A model generated the notes under the pieces. It was not told the origin of the DNA, ran no database searches, and saw nothing but the letters and a program-made list of their open reading frames with translations. From contig JBAXVX010000042.1 of assembly GCA_037128705.1 (NCBI GenBank), forward strand, positions 1 to 21,969: DNA of 21,969 nucleotides, given 5' to 3'. Source of the stretch: CAIVAT01 sp037128705 (GTDB lineage Bacteria > Bacteroidota > Bacteroidia > Bacteroidales > FEN-979). The stretch's first letter is position 1. Each line of letters starts with the position of its first letter. Below are positions 15,660-21,969 of the stretch, one piece after another. Both the position numbers and the translations under genes were made by a program.

Positions 15660-16028
15660 TTATAACTCTGCGGATTCCTCTTCCGTTTCCTTTACTTTTT
15701 TGGCCTTGGATGCGCCTTTCACACTTATTTTTTCAATCAGGATCTTACTGAAATCCTGGCGGTGACCCGATTCCTTTTCGTATCCTTTGCGGCGTTTCTT
15801 TTTAAAGACCACCACTTTGTCACCCCTGACGTGATCAACGATCTGGCCCGATATGCTGGATCCCTCCACGAGAGGTTTGCCGACACTGATTTTGCCGTCG
15901 TTATCCAGCAGCAATACCTGGTCAAATTCTATTTTTGTTCCCGGATCACCTTCGAGCCTGTGAACAAAGATTTCGTCATCCTTCTCTACCTTAAACTGCT
16001 GACCAGCTATTTCAACGATTGCGTACAT
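15660..16028 (-). CDS. rplU: 50S ribosomal protein L21, with C-terminal extension
   Basis: A 122-residue protein. MYAIVEIAGQQFKVEKDDEIFVHRLEG is the conserved L21 start, and the conserved core continues to HRQDFSKILIEKI (about residue 103), the usual length of L21. A further tail of about 20 residues, rich in Lys then Glu (KKVKETEEESAEL), is an extension not needed for the fold. L21 binds 23S rRNA in early 50S assembly. It is the first gene of the rplU-rpmA unit and has a good promoter 35 nt upstream. Confidence 0.97.
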   Translation of the reverse strand: MYAIVEIAGQQFKVEKDDEIFVHRLEGDPGTKIEFDQVLLLDNDGKISVGKPLVEGSSISGQIVDHVRGDKVVVFKKKRRKGYEKESGHRQDFSKILIEKISVKGASKAKKVKETEEESAEL

Positions 16029-16063
16029 GATATAATGAATTGATGTTCGTAAAATTGGGAGTG

Positions 16064-16093
16064 CAAAGTTATAAATTTTTTCAATTTATCAAA
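16064..16093 (-). promoter_or_regulatory. Promoter of rplU-rpmA
   Basis: On the minus strand TTTG (16093-16090), an 18-nt spacer, then TAACTTTG (16071-16064) match TTTG/TAnnTTTG exactly. Predicted leader about 30 nt. Confidence 0.75.
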
Positions 16094-16156
16094 GAGATTA
16101 AATAAAAAATTGGCAAATTTCAGGTACCACCTCTTCCTTCAATGCAATATTTTGCC

Positions 16157-16164
16157 TATATTTG
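16157..16164 (+). promoter_or_regulatory. -7 element of the T9SS cargo gene promoter
   Basis: TATATTTG matches TAnnTTTG about 48 nt before the start codon of the gene at 16212. No exact TTTG is present at -33 (the region is CTCTTCCTTC), so the promoter may be weaker or regulated. It is divergent from the rplU promoter, with the two -33 regions about 40 nt apart. Confidence 0.5.
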
Positions 16165-16211
16165 TAACAAAAGCAGGCTATTAACGTAAAATATTTTTAT
16201 TCTGTCAATTG

Positions 16212-19200
16212 ATGTGGATGGCCAAAAGCAGGTTACGCGCTTTTCTTTTTTTTATCTTTAACTGCGGAATATTTTTTTCGTATGGAATCCTTTTGGCCCA
16301 GCCCGGAAGAACGGCCCAGGCTGTGCTCACAGGGGTGCTAACCAATGCGCAGACCGGAAGTCCGGTCGTTGGCGCTAAAATATTGGTTGCCGGCCATTTG
16401 ACCTATTCTGTTGCGGGTGGTTATTATATCCTGAACATAGATACGGCCGGCACGTTCATCGTCCATATCACCAAGGCCGGATTTGATGCCTATGCCTCCA
16501 ACCCGGTTCCCTTTCAGCCAGGCACAACGGTTACCATGCCGGTTCCTCTTTTTGAAACGCTCAACTCCCCGGTTGAACCGGCTGTGTCGCTTGATACCGC
16601 GCAGCAATTGGTTCATGTTACCTGGGGTCCACCGGTGGGGAACTATGAACTGATCTATGATGACGGCCTCCAGGATAATTTTACGATATGGGCCCTGCAG
16701 GGAAATTTGAATGCCCTCAGGATCACCCCTCTTGCATATCCTGCTTCAGTGTCAGGAGGCTCTGTCAACATCGGGCAGCCTGCAAATTACCCGGCTGGAA
16801 GCAATCCGTTCGTCCCCTTCCAGATAAAATTGCTGGATGCATCCGGCCCGGGCGGATCTCCAGGGAACCTGATTGCCGGACCATTTGAGGTGGTTCCGGC
16901 CAACTTCGGGTGGGTTGAATTCCTTTTTCCGGCTCCGGTTCCCATCACTTCAGGAAGTTTTTACATGGTCATGGTCCAGGGTGGCAACGCCCCCAATGCC
17001 GCTGGCCTCGCGGTCGATGAAAGTTCCACCCGGTTAAGGAGTTATTCACGGTTTGTCACAGGCGGAGCCCAGTGGCTCCCTGCACAGGGGAATTTTATGA
17101 TCAGGGCCGTTATGACAGGGATGGGCGGACCGGTGAGTTTAACCGACTTACCCGAAGTTTTTTTGAATTATAAAGTATGGAGGCTCCGGCAGGGAGAGGA
17201 ACAGAATCCGGCCATCTGGACCCAGCTTACAACAACCGAAAACCTTGCCATGACTGACTCCAGCTGGTCATCATTGCCCTGCGGACCCTACCGGTGGGGA
17301 ATTAAGGCAGGATATACCGGAAACCGTTGGTCGCCGGCAGCCTTTTCAAATGTCCTCGGCAAATGCTGGACAGTTCCCATGGTTTTACATCTGCAGTTTA
17401 CCTGCCCGGCCACAACTCCCCGGGGATCATTCGTCCAGATGGAAAACCTGGCTTACCATGATACGCTCTATTCCGCCATTGCCGATAGTTCAGGCTATGT
17501 GACCTTCCCGACCGTGTGGAAAGGCTATTATCAGATATTTGTAAAAAAATTCGGATACATCGACTTTTACGAGAACCATTCAGCTGACCATGCCGATACG
17601 GTCGACCTGATGATCCTGCAGAAAAAAGCGCCACCCGAAAACCTGGTAGTCGAAGAAACAGCGCTGTCTGCTTGCTGGGATGTGCCTGGTTATAAGGAAC
17701 TTCTGTTTAATGAAAATTGGTCGGGTGGCAATTTTTTCACCCAGGGATGGACTTTGTCAGGGGGTCAGAACTGGAGGATATCCACCAGCATGGGGAACCC
17801 GAAACCCTCCGCCATGTTCGGGTGGGACCCTCCTGTTGCGAATTATGAACAATCCCTTATCAGCAGACCCATCGAAGGTGAATACAGCCCGATACTCACC
17901 CTCTCCTATGATATTTTTCTTGATAATTTCAGCTCCTCCGTTCCCGACCAGCTGGCAGTCGAAGTGAAGTATGATGGGAACTGGCACACGATAAAAATAT
18001 GGAACAACCTGGGCGGCAATATCCCCTGGACCCATGATGCACTTGATATTTCTCAATTTTCCGATAAGACCATCCAGATCAGGTTCAGGTCATTCGGGGT
18101 AGACTCCTACCAGATCAACGGCTGGTATATCGATAACATCTCCATCCTGGCCTCGGAATCGCCGGGAGTTCTGATACCATGTATTTTTGGATATAATTTT
18201 TACCTGGATGATGTACTGATTGCCAGCGTTCCCGATACCACCTATACCATTCCCGGTGAAGATGTGAAATACGACAGCAGCTACAACGCCTGTGTCGTTG
18301 CCATATATGCCAGCGGATATTCCGAAGCAGCCTGCGATTCATTCAGTTCACGGTTCCTCTGGCCTCCGAACAATGTGGCCGGAACAATCATCGGGAACAA
18401 TGTGCTGCTAAACTGGCAAAAGCCGCGGATGCCTGACGATTCAGGGAATTTTGTGACTCCTCCGGGGCTCATTGGATATCATATTTTTAAAAACGATGCA
18501 CTGCTTGCCTATCTTCCGTTCCCGGATTCATTATCCTTCAGTGATCCGGCGCTGGAACCCGGAACCTATTCCTATCTTGTCAATGCCAGGTACGATCTGA
18601 CCAGCTACGGGTTTCCGGGGCAGCAGGCCAATTCCGTGTTTGCAGGTCCTGCGCTGGTAGAGGTCAGCTACGGGCTGCCGCTACCGTTTTATGAACCGTG
18701 GGATCAGGGGTCATTTTCTTACCAGGGATGGAGTTTTTCGCCCGGTCAGGGGAACTGGACCCTCTCTGTAAATGAGGGGAATCCTGCGCCATCAGCCCTG
18801 TTTTCAGGCACCCCCGCGGAAACGGATTATGACTATTCCCTTGAAAGCCCCGTGCTCAATGCCTCTACGCTTGCCTGTGCTGAAATCTGGCTCGATTTTG
18901 ACCTTCTCCTGCAGGATCAGCTGGCCAATGGTACCGAAAAACTCATGACCGAAATTTACTATAACGGATTCTGGCACCGGAAGGCTACCTGGAAAAACCG
19001 GGGGAGTTTCGGGTGGACATCGGTTCATGTCAATATCAGTTCGGCCCGTGGTAAGGCTTTCAGGATCAGGTTCAGAACATCCGGGTTGAATTCCGAAAAT
19101 TTCCAACAGTGGAACGTCGACAACGTGGAGGTGTATGCCGTATGCCTGCCCCCGGTCAATCTCCAGGGAACTTCGGCTGGCAACGAAATTCAGCTTCAAT

Positions 19201-20183
19201 GGAATCCCCCGCAGTGCAATGGCGGAGGCATAATATTGAACGAAGGTTTTGAAAATCCTGAATTTCCCCCGGCAAATTGGATGCAGGTTGTCCATAATAC
19301 CGCAGCAACCTGGAGTCACACCGACTATACTTCGCCTGAAGGAGTGCATACGGGAAATTACTCGGCGGGGATCTCCTGGGACTATAACCCCCAGGACGAA
19401 TGGATTATCGTCCGGAATGTGATGGTTACCGGGAATCTTACTTTCTGGAGCATGGCATACCAGGGTTCGGTGAACGGCGACCATTATTTTGTTAAAGTTT
19501 CCACAGATAACCAGGTTACCTGGGAAACCCTGTTCGATCTTTCATCCCTGCCTCCCTTCAGTGGCGGATACAACCAGTGGCAGATGCCTTACTCAGTTGA
19601 TCTTTCGGCGTATGTTGGTGAAACAGTCGACATTGCCTGGCATGCCTGGGACGGCAACGGACAGGGATGCTGGTACTACTGGGCCATCGACGATTGCTCG
19701 GTGGGAGGAAAAATGTTGCAGATATCCATGAATCCGCCCCTGTACGACATTTACCGGCAGGACCCGGGTGCCTCCGATTTTGTGGTGGTAAACCAGGTGC
19801 CCGAAAGTGATACTTCTTACATTGACCCGGGCCTTCCTGACGGGATGTACAACTATTTTGTCCAGGTGGTAAACAGCGCCTGCAGCCTTACGATCCCTTC
19901 CGATACCATCACGGTCGACGTCATAACCTCAATGGATGAGCCTTCAAAAAGCAGGATGAATGTTTTTCCCAATCCGGCACAAAACCTGGTTACACTTAAA
20001 TCAGACAGGCCGGTTGACCGTATCCTGATGAGAAATATGCTGGGAATAACAGTTTTGGAATCCAATGCGAATGGCCTGTTCGAGACAAACCTCCGGTTGG
20101 AAAGGGTCCCGCCGGGGCAGTATGTTTTGCAGGTTTTCACCGGCAAAGGGACCAGGGAATTTCTTATCTCTGTAGTAAAATAA
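16212..20183 (+). CDS. T9SS-exported modular surface protein with adhesin-type (choice-of-anchor J) repeats
   Basis: A 1323-residue protein with a signal peptide ending near ILLAQ (about residue 29). In order: a carboxypeptidase-regulatory-like domain (about 38-110); a beta-sandwich with YDDGLQDNF and a MIRAVMTG end (about 150-300); a second regulatory-like domain (about 390-470); three choice-of-anchor J/cleaved-adhesin-like modules (about 17700-18160, 18680-19135 and 19225-19705 in the DNA), each followed by an Fn3-like segment with the PPxNL or LxWxxP pattern; and a C-terminal sorting domain of about 80 residues (MNVFPNPAQNLVTLKS ... PPGQYVLQVFTGKG), the type A T9SS signal. It would be secreted through the outer membrane and attached to the surface or released. 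I see no catalytic domain. Starts at 16212 (ATG) and 16218 (ATG) are both possible; TTG 16209 is unlikely. Confidence 0.93.
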   Translation: MWMAKSRLRAFLFFIFNCGIFFSYGILLAQPGRTAQAVLTGVLTNAQTGSPVVGAKILVAGHLTYSVAGGYYILNIDTAGTFIVHITKAGFDAYASNPVPFQPGTTVTMPVPLFETLNSPVEPAVSLDTAQQLVHVTWGPPVGNYELIYDDGLQDNFTIWALQGNLNALRITPLAYPASVSGGSVNIGQPANYPAGSNPFVPFQIKLLDASGPGGSPGNLIAGPFEVVPANFGWVEFLFPAPVPITSGSFYMVMVQGGNAPNAAGLAVDESSTRLRSYSRFVTGGAQWLPAQGNFMIRAVMTGMGGPVSLTDLPEVFLNYKVWRLRQGEEQNPAIWTQLTTTENLAMTDSSWSSLPCGPYRWGIKAGYTGNRWSPAAFSNVLGKCWTVPMVLHLQFTCPATTPRGSFVQMENLAYHDTLYSAIADSSGYVTFPTVWKGYYQIFVKKFGYIDFYENHSADHADTVDLMILQKKAPPENLVVEETALSACWDVPGYKELLFNENWSGGNFFTQGWTLSGGQNWRISTSMGNPKPSAMFGWDPPVANYEQSLISRPIEGEYSPILTLSYDIFLDNFSSSVPDQLAVEVKYDGNWHTIKIWNNLGGNIPWTHDALDISQFSDKTIQIRFRSFGVDSYQINGWYIDNISILASESPGVLIPCIFGYNFYLDDVLIASVPDTTYTIPGEDVKYDSSYNACVVAIYASGYSEAACDSFSSRFLWPPNNVAGTIIGNNVLLNWQKPRMPDDSGNFVTPPGLIGYHIFKNDALLAYLPFPDSLSFSDPALEPGTYSYLVNARYDLTSYGFPGQQANSVFAGPALVEVSYGLPLPFYEPWDQGSFSYQGWSFSPGQGNWTLSVNEGNPAPSALFSGTPAETDYDYSLESPVLNASTLACAEIWLDFDLLLQDQLANGTEKLMTEIYYNGFWHRKATWKNRGSFGWTSVHVNISSARGKAFRIRFRTSGLNSENFQQWNVDNVEVYAVCLPPVNLQGTSAGNEIQLQWNPPQCNGGGIILNEGFENPEFPPANWMQVVHNTAATWSHTDYTSPEGVHTGNYSAGISWDYNPQDEWIIVRNVMVTGNLTFWSMAYQGSVNGDHYFVKVSTDNQVTWETLFDLSSLPPFSGGYNQWQMPYSVDLSAYVGETVDIAWHAWDGNGQGCWYYWAIDDCSVGGKMLQISMNPPLYDIYRQDPGASDFVVVNQVPESDTSYIDPGLPDGMYNYFVQVVNSACSLTIPSDTITVDVITSMDEPSKSRMNVFPNPAQNLVTLKSDRPVDRILMRNMLGITVLESNANGLFETNLRLERVPPGQYVLQVFTGKGTREFLISVVK

Positions 20184-20209
20184 GCAGGAAACGTAAATAG
20201 GCGGAAAAT

Positions 20210-20683
20210 CTATAATTTTTTCTTGAAATCCTGCTGAAAGTTTCCCTCAATTACAGGCTGGGAGATTTTCAGATGAAGGGAGTCAATGGAGACAATGATG
20301 AGGGTGCGTTTTACTGCGGTGGAGGTATCTGTCACCACCACTTTATCTCCCTTGGAATTCATCTTCCATACGCCGTGAATGTTCTTTTTTCCGGTGGAAA
20401 GTGTAACGGTTTTATCAGCTTTGAATGAAATCCCTGTATACAGCATGTCCCTCAACCCCTGCGCTTTGCCCTTGCCGGCGGCAAGATATTGTTTCTTTAA
20501 TTCAATCATCTGCTGGGCATCCGAGATGGAATCGGCTTTGGAACTTTTATCCCTGACATAGGCCACCCCATGCTCCTTTTGCCAGTTGCCAACGATGAGC
20601 GTGTTGTTAACATGCGAAACAGTGCACGATCCTAAAAACATTGATCCAGTTACGAAGAGGAGTAACCCTATGAGTTTTTTCAT
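20210..20683 (-). CDS. Lipocalin-like lipoprotein, paralogue of the next gene
   Basis: A 157-residue protein with a lipoprotein signal (MKKLIGLLLFVTGSMFLGSC, lipobox Cys20). After a helical insert (about 50-75) it shows the lipocalin-like pattern LIVGNWQKE near the start, then FKADKTVTLSTG, GVWKMNSKGDKVVV and LIIVSIDSLHLKI. This matches the small Bacteroidota lipocalin-like/DUF families whose function is mostly unknown; it is probably envelope-anchored. It shares this pattern with the protein at 20725-21273 and lies 41 nt after it, so the two are a tandem pair, probably one transcript. The 3' end converges on the T9SS cargo gene, 26 nt away. Confidence 0.8.
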   Translation of the reverse strand: MKKLIGLLLFVTGSMFLGSCTVSHVNNTLIVGNWQKEHGVAYVRDKSSKADSISDAQQMIELKKQYLAAGKGKAQGLRDMLYTGISFKADKTVTLSTGKKNIHGVWKMNSKGDKVVVTDTSTAVKRTLIIVSIDSLHLKISQPVIEGNFQQDFKKKL

Positions 20684-20724
20684 TGTGATTCGTTAGAAGT
20701 TAAATGTAAGATTGACAAGGGGGA

Positions 20725-21273
20725 CTATTTTTTCAGATATCCGATTTGTACATCACTCGAGGGAAAATGATCTACAATTTCCAGGGTGCTGGCATCAATT
20801 TTCACCAGCGAAAGCGTTACCGGCGTGGCGACATTCTGAATATTCAGGGTAATGAGATTCCCTTTCCCGTTCAAATCCCAGGTGCCATTGGCCGTACCCT
20901 TCCGGGCGACAATGGTGCAGGTTTTATCCGCTTTGAATTCAATGACATCCTTGAAATCGGGGAACAGCGACTGAAGTTTATTCAACTGATCCTCCTTGTC
21001 GGAAGCAGAGGAGGACTTTTCGGATCTTCCCTGTACAAGGACAACTTTTCTGTCGGCTTCATTTTTTGATGCAGTTACTTCAGCCGGGACTCCCAGCGAA
21101 TCCAATACTGCTGAATAGTTTTCGGATGATGTTTTCGGTAATATAGAAACTATTTTATTGCGGTTCCAGCTACCAATCAGAAGTTGCTCATTTAATTTTT
21201 TTGAAGTGCTGCAGGAGGAGAATATTATCAGAAAGGCAATTATTCCACATGAAGCATTGAATGTCTTATTCAT
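20725..21273 (-). CDS. Lipocalin-like lipoprotein, paralogue of the downstream gene
   Basis: From ATG 21273 the protein has 182 residues with a lipobox ending at Cys21 (IIAFLIIFSSC, then STSKK). The body has LLIGSWNRNK, an insert of about 60 residues rich in Ser, Lys and Asp, then FKADKTCTIVARKG, GTWDLNGKGNLITL and LSLVKIDASTLEIV, matching its neighbour (FKADKT, GxWxxNxKG, SIDSLxLxI). The frame is open up to 21333, but those 20 residues are not signal-like, contain the probable promoter region, and would put the lipobox far inside. An AACAGG lies directly before ATG 21273. The role is unknown; a ligand-binding or anchored envelope function is possible. Confidence 0.78.
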   Translation of the reverse strand: MNKTFNASCGIIAFLIIFSSCSTSKKLNEQLLIGSWNRNKIVSILPKTSSENYSAVLDSLGVPAEVTASKNEADRKVVLVQGRSEKSSSASDKEDQLNKLQSLFPDFKDVIEFKADKTCTIVARKGTANGTWDLNGKGNLITLNIQNVATPVTLSLVKIDASTLEIVDHFPSSDVQIGYLKK

Positions 21274-21330
21274 CCTGTTATTTTTAGAACTTTTTTGTAC
21301 CATTAACGTATAAAACTTTAATATAGTTTG

Positions 21331-21338
21331 CAAAATTA
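21331..21338 (-). promoter_or_regulatory. -7 element of the lipocalin-like gene pair
   Basis: On the minus strand TAATTTTG matches TAnnTTTG, 57 nt before ATG 21273. A clear TTTG at -33 is not present, so confidence is limited. Confidence 0.45.
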
Positions 21339-21380
21339 TTCTTTTCTTTCAATTTTTTGTTCCGGACAGGCCGTTGTTAT

Positions 21381-21400
21381 AAAAAAAGTTAAAAAAAGTT
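21381..21400. repeat. Exact 10-bp tandem repeat with two phased A-tracts
   Basis: TAAAAAAAGT occurs twice in direct succession, giving two A7 tracts one helical turn apart just upstream of the -33 region of the promoter at 21400-21431. Phased A-tracts bend DNA and can act like an UP element. Confidence 0.75.
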
Positions 21401-21431
21401 GCTTTTATTAAAAATGAATTTTTTATATTTG
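21400..21431 (+). promoter_or_regulatory. Promoter of the secreted-protein gene at 21617
   Basis: TTG (21400-21402), a spacer of 21 nt, then TATATTTG (21424-21431), an exact TAnnTTTG. Transcription would begin near 21438, giving a leader of about 175-180 nt. Confidence 0.6.
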
Positions 21432-21438
21432 CTTCAGC

Positions 21439-21616
21439 GTAAAGAAATGAGTGATATTTTTTTACAAGAATGATTATAAAATTAACATAATCAATCATTT
21501 AGGAGATGATCCCTGAATGATGTATTATTATGAACAACACCCTATATATATATCAATTGAAAAATTGATCCCCATATCATGTTAATTCGTTTAGTAATAA
21601 CCTAAATTCTAACCTT
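21439..21616 (+). promoter_or_regulatory. Long AT-rich 5' leader with hairpin and two mini-ORFs
   Basis: This stretch, part of the 343-nt gap between divergent genes (21274-21616), holds no full gene. It contains an 8-codon ORF (ATG at 21447), a 22-codon ORF (ATG 21517, stop 21583-21585), and a hairpin with arms ATCAATT (21552-21558) and AATTGAT (21563-21569) around a GAAA tetraloop. The hairpin lies within the 22-codon ORF. A regulatory role is inference only. Confidence 0.35.
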
Positions 21617-21969
21617 ATGAAAATCGTTACAAAAATGGTTTCAAAGTCGATGATGCTTCTTGCAATTTCGATTTTGTTATTTGCTAAATCCGGATTGTCA
21701 ATTGAAAACTATGTCCAAATCGGGACAGGCACTGTCGTAACTTCCCATCCTTTCTATGCATTATATGCTGATAACCGCGATCAATTGATCTATCTGGCCA
21801 GTGAAATGAGCCCAACCCTGATGGCTGGTCCTCTGACTAAACTCGGATTCCAGTTTACCGGAACAACTGGCTTTACCATGCCGAATTTTAACATCAGGAT
21901 GAAACACACGTCTTTGAGTGTTGTCGGAGGTGGTTTTGATGAAGGTGGCTGGACCACTGTATATTCATC
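21617..21969 (+). CDS. N-terminus of a secreted protein, probably T9SS cargo (cut by the window end)
   Basis: Only the first 117 codons are inside the window. A signal peptide (MLLAISILLFAKSGLS, cleavage near residue 27) is followed by a beta-rich domain: VQIGTGTVVTSHPFYALYADNRDQLIYLASEM, PLTKLGFQFTGTTG, NFNIRMKHTSLS, GGWTTVYS. This pattern (IGTGT, then P-F-Y near a region ending QxIYLASE, then a RMKHT strand and WTTVY) is a module often found at the start of large Bacteroidota secreted proteins that carry a C-terminal T9SS signal. The rest, including any catalytic domain or sorting signal, lies outside. It has its own promoter and long leader. Confidence 0.82.
   Translation, partial: MKIVTKMVSKSMMLLAISILLFAKSGLSIENYVQIGTGTVVTSHPFYALYADNRDQLIYLASEMSPTLMAGPLTKLGFQFTGTTGFTMPNFNIRMKHTSLSVVGGGFDEGGWTTVYS

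Noticed and set aside
18804..19484. Open 226-codon minus-strand frame inside the T9SS cargo gene
   Set aside because: It lies inside a convincing modular protein gene and shows no signal peptide, motif or domain.
20184..20234. GCAGGA (20184-20189) and TCCTGC (20229-20234) as a bidirectional terminator between convergent genes
   Set aside because: The arms are only 6 bp with a 39-nt loop and no U-tract directly behind the stem.

Overview
The window looks like a chromosomal segment from a member of the Bacteroidota, probably Bacteroidales-like and possibly an uncultured lineage. The evidence is a secreted protein with a C-terminal type IX secretion (T9SS) sorting domain, a TonB-dependent receptor with an N-terminal carboxypeptidase-regulatory-like domain, many signal peptides and lipoboxes, the gene order rplU-rpmA-serS, and several promoters matching the Bacteroidota form (TTTG near -33, TAnnTTTG near -7) rather than the E. 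coli form. I see no phage, IS element, integrase, CRISPR array, tRNA or rRNA.

Layout. Positions 1-2760 (+): a secreted TPR protein followed 11 nt later by rsmA. 2934-5342 (+): a TonB-dependent receptor without a SusD partner. 5358-13807 (-): seven closely spaced genes, read from right to left: outer-membrane beta-barrel protein, small lipoprotein, MtnA-type sugar-phosphate isomerase, a very large Asp-box (BNR/VPS10-like) beta-propeller protein, a GT87-type membrane glycosyltransferase, a polysaccharide flippase coupled to it by a TAATG junction, and a small DUF4890-like secreted protein. 13937-16028 (-): the translation cluster rplU, rpmA, serS, with promoters before rplU and serS and an intrinsic terminator after rpmA. 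16212-20183 (+): a 1323-residue T9SS cargo protein built of repeated adhesin-like modules. 20210-21273 (-): two tandem paralogous lipocalin-like lipoproteins. 21617-21969 (+): the start of another secreted protein, cut by the window end, behind a strong-looking promoter and a long AT-rich leader.

Most non-housekeeping products are predicted to act at the cell envelope: outer-membrane transport, lipid-linked glycan synthesis and flipping, surface adhesion or degradation, and lipoproteins. The GT87/flippase pair is the clearest functional unit. The run of seven minus-strand genes may be one transcript, but the mixture of functions gives no single pathway.

The most unusual feature is non-coding. 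Short 7-bp tandem arrays, (GTCACGC)n and a related (TTACGAA/T)n, both with the core TYACGNN, sit at four gene boundaries: across the start region of the TPR gene, between the BNR and GT87 genes, directly after serS, and between rplU and rpmA. They resemble in form the heptanucleotide repeats (STRR) known in cyanobacteria. At the TPR gene the array lies where the start codon must be, so a change in copy number would change the frame or the start. I found no convincing complete new multi-gene system; the repeats and the promoter and leader structures are the best leads.
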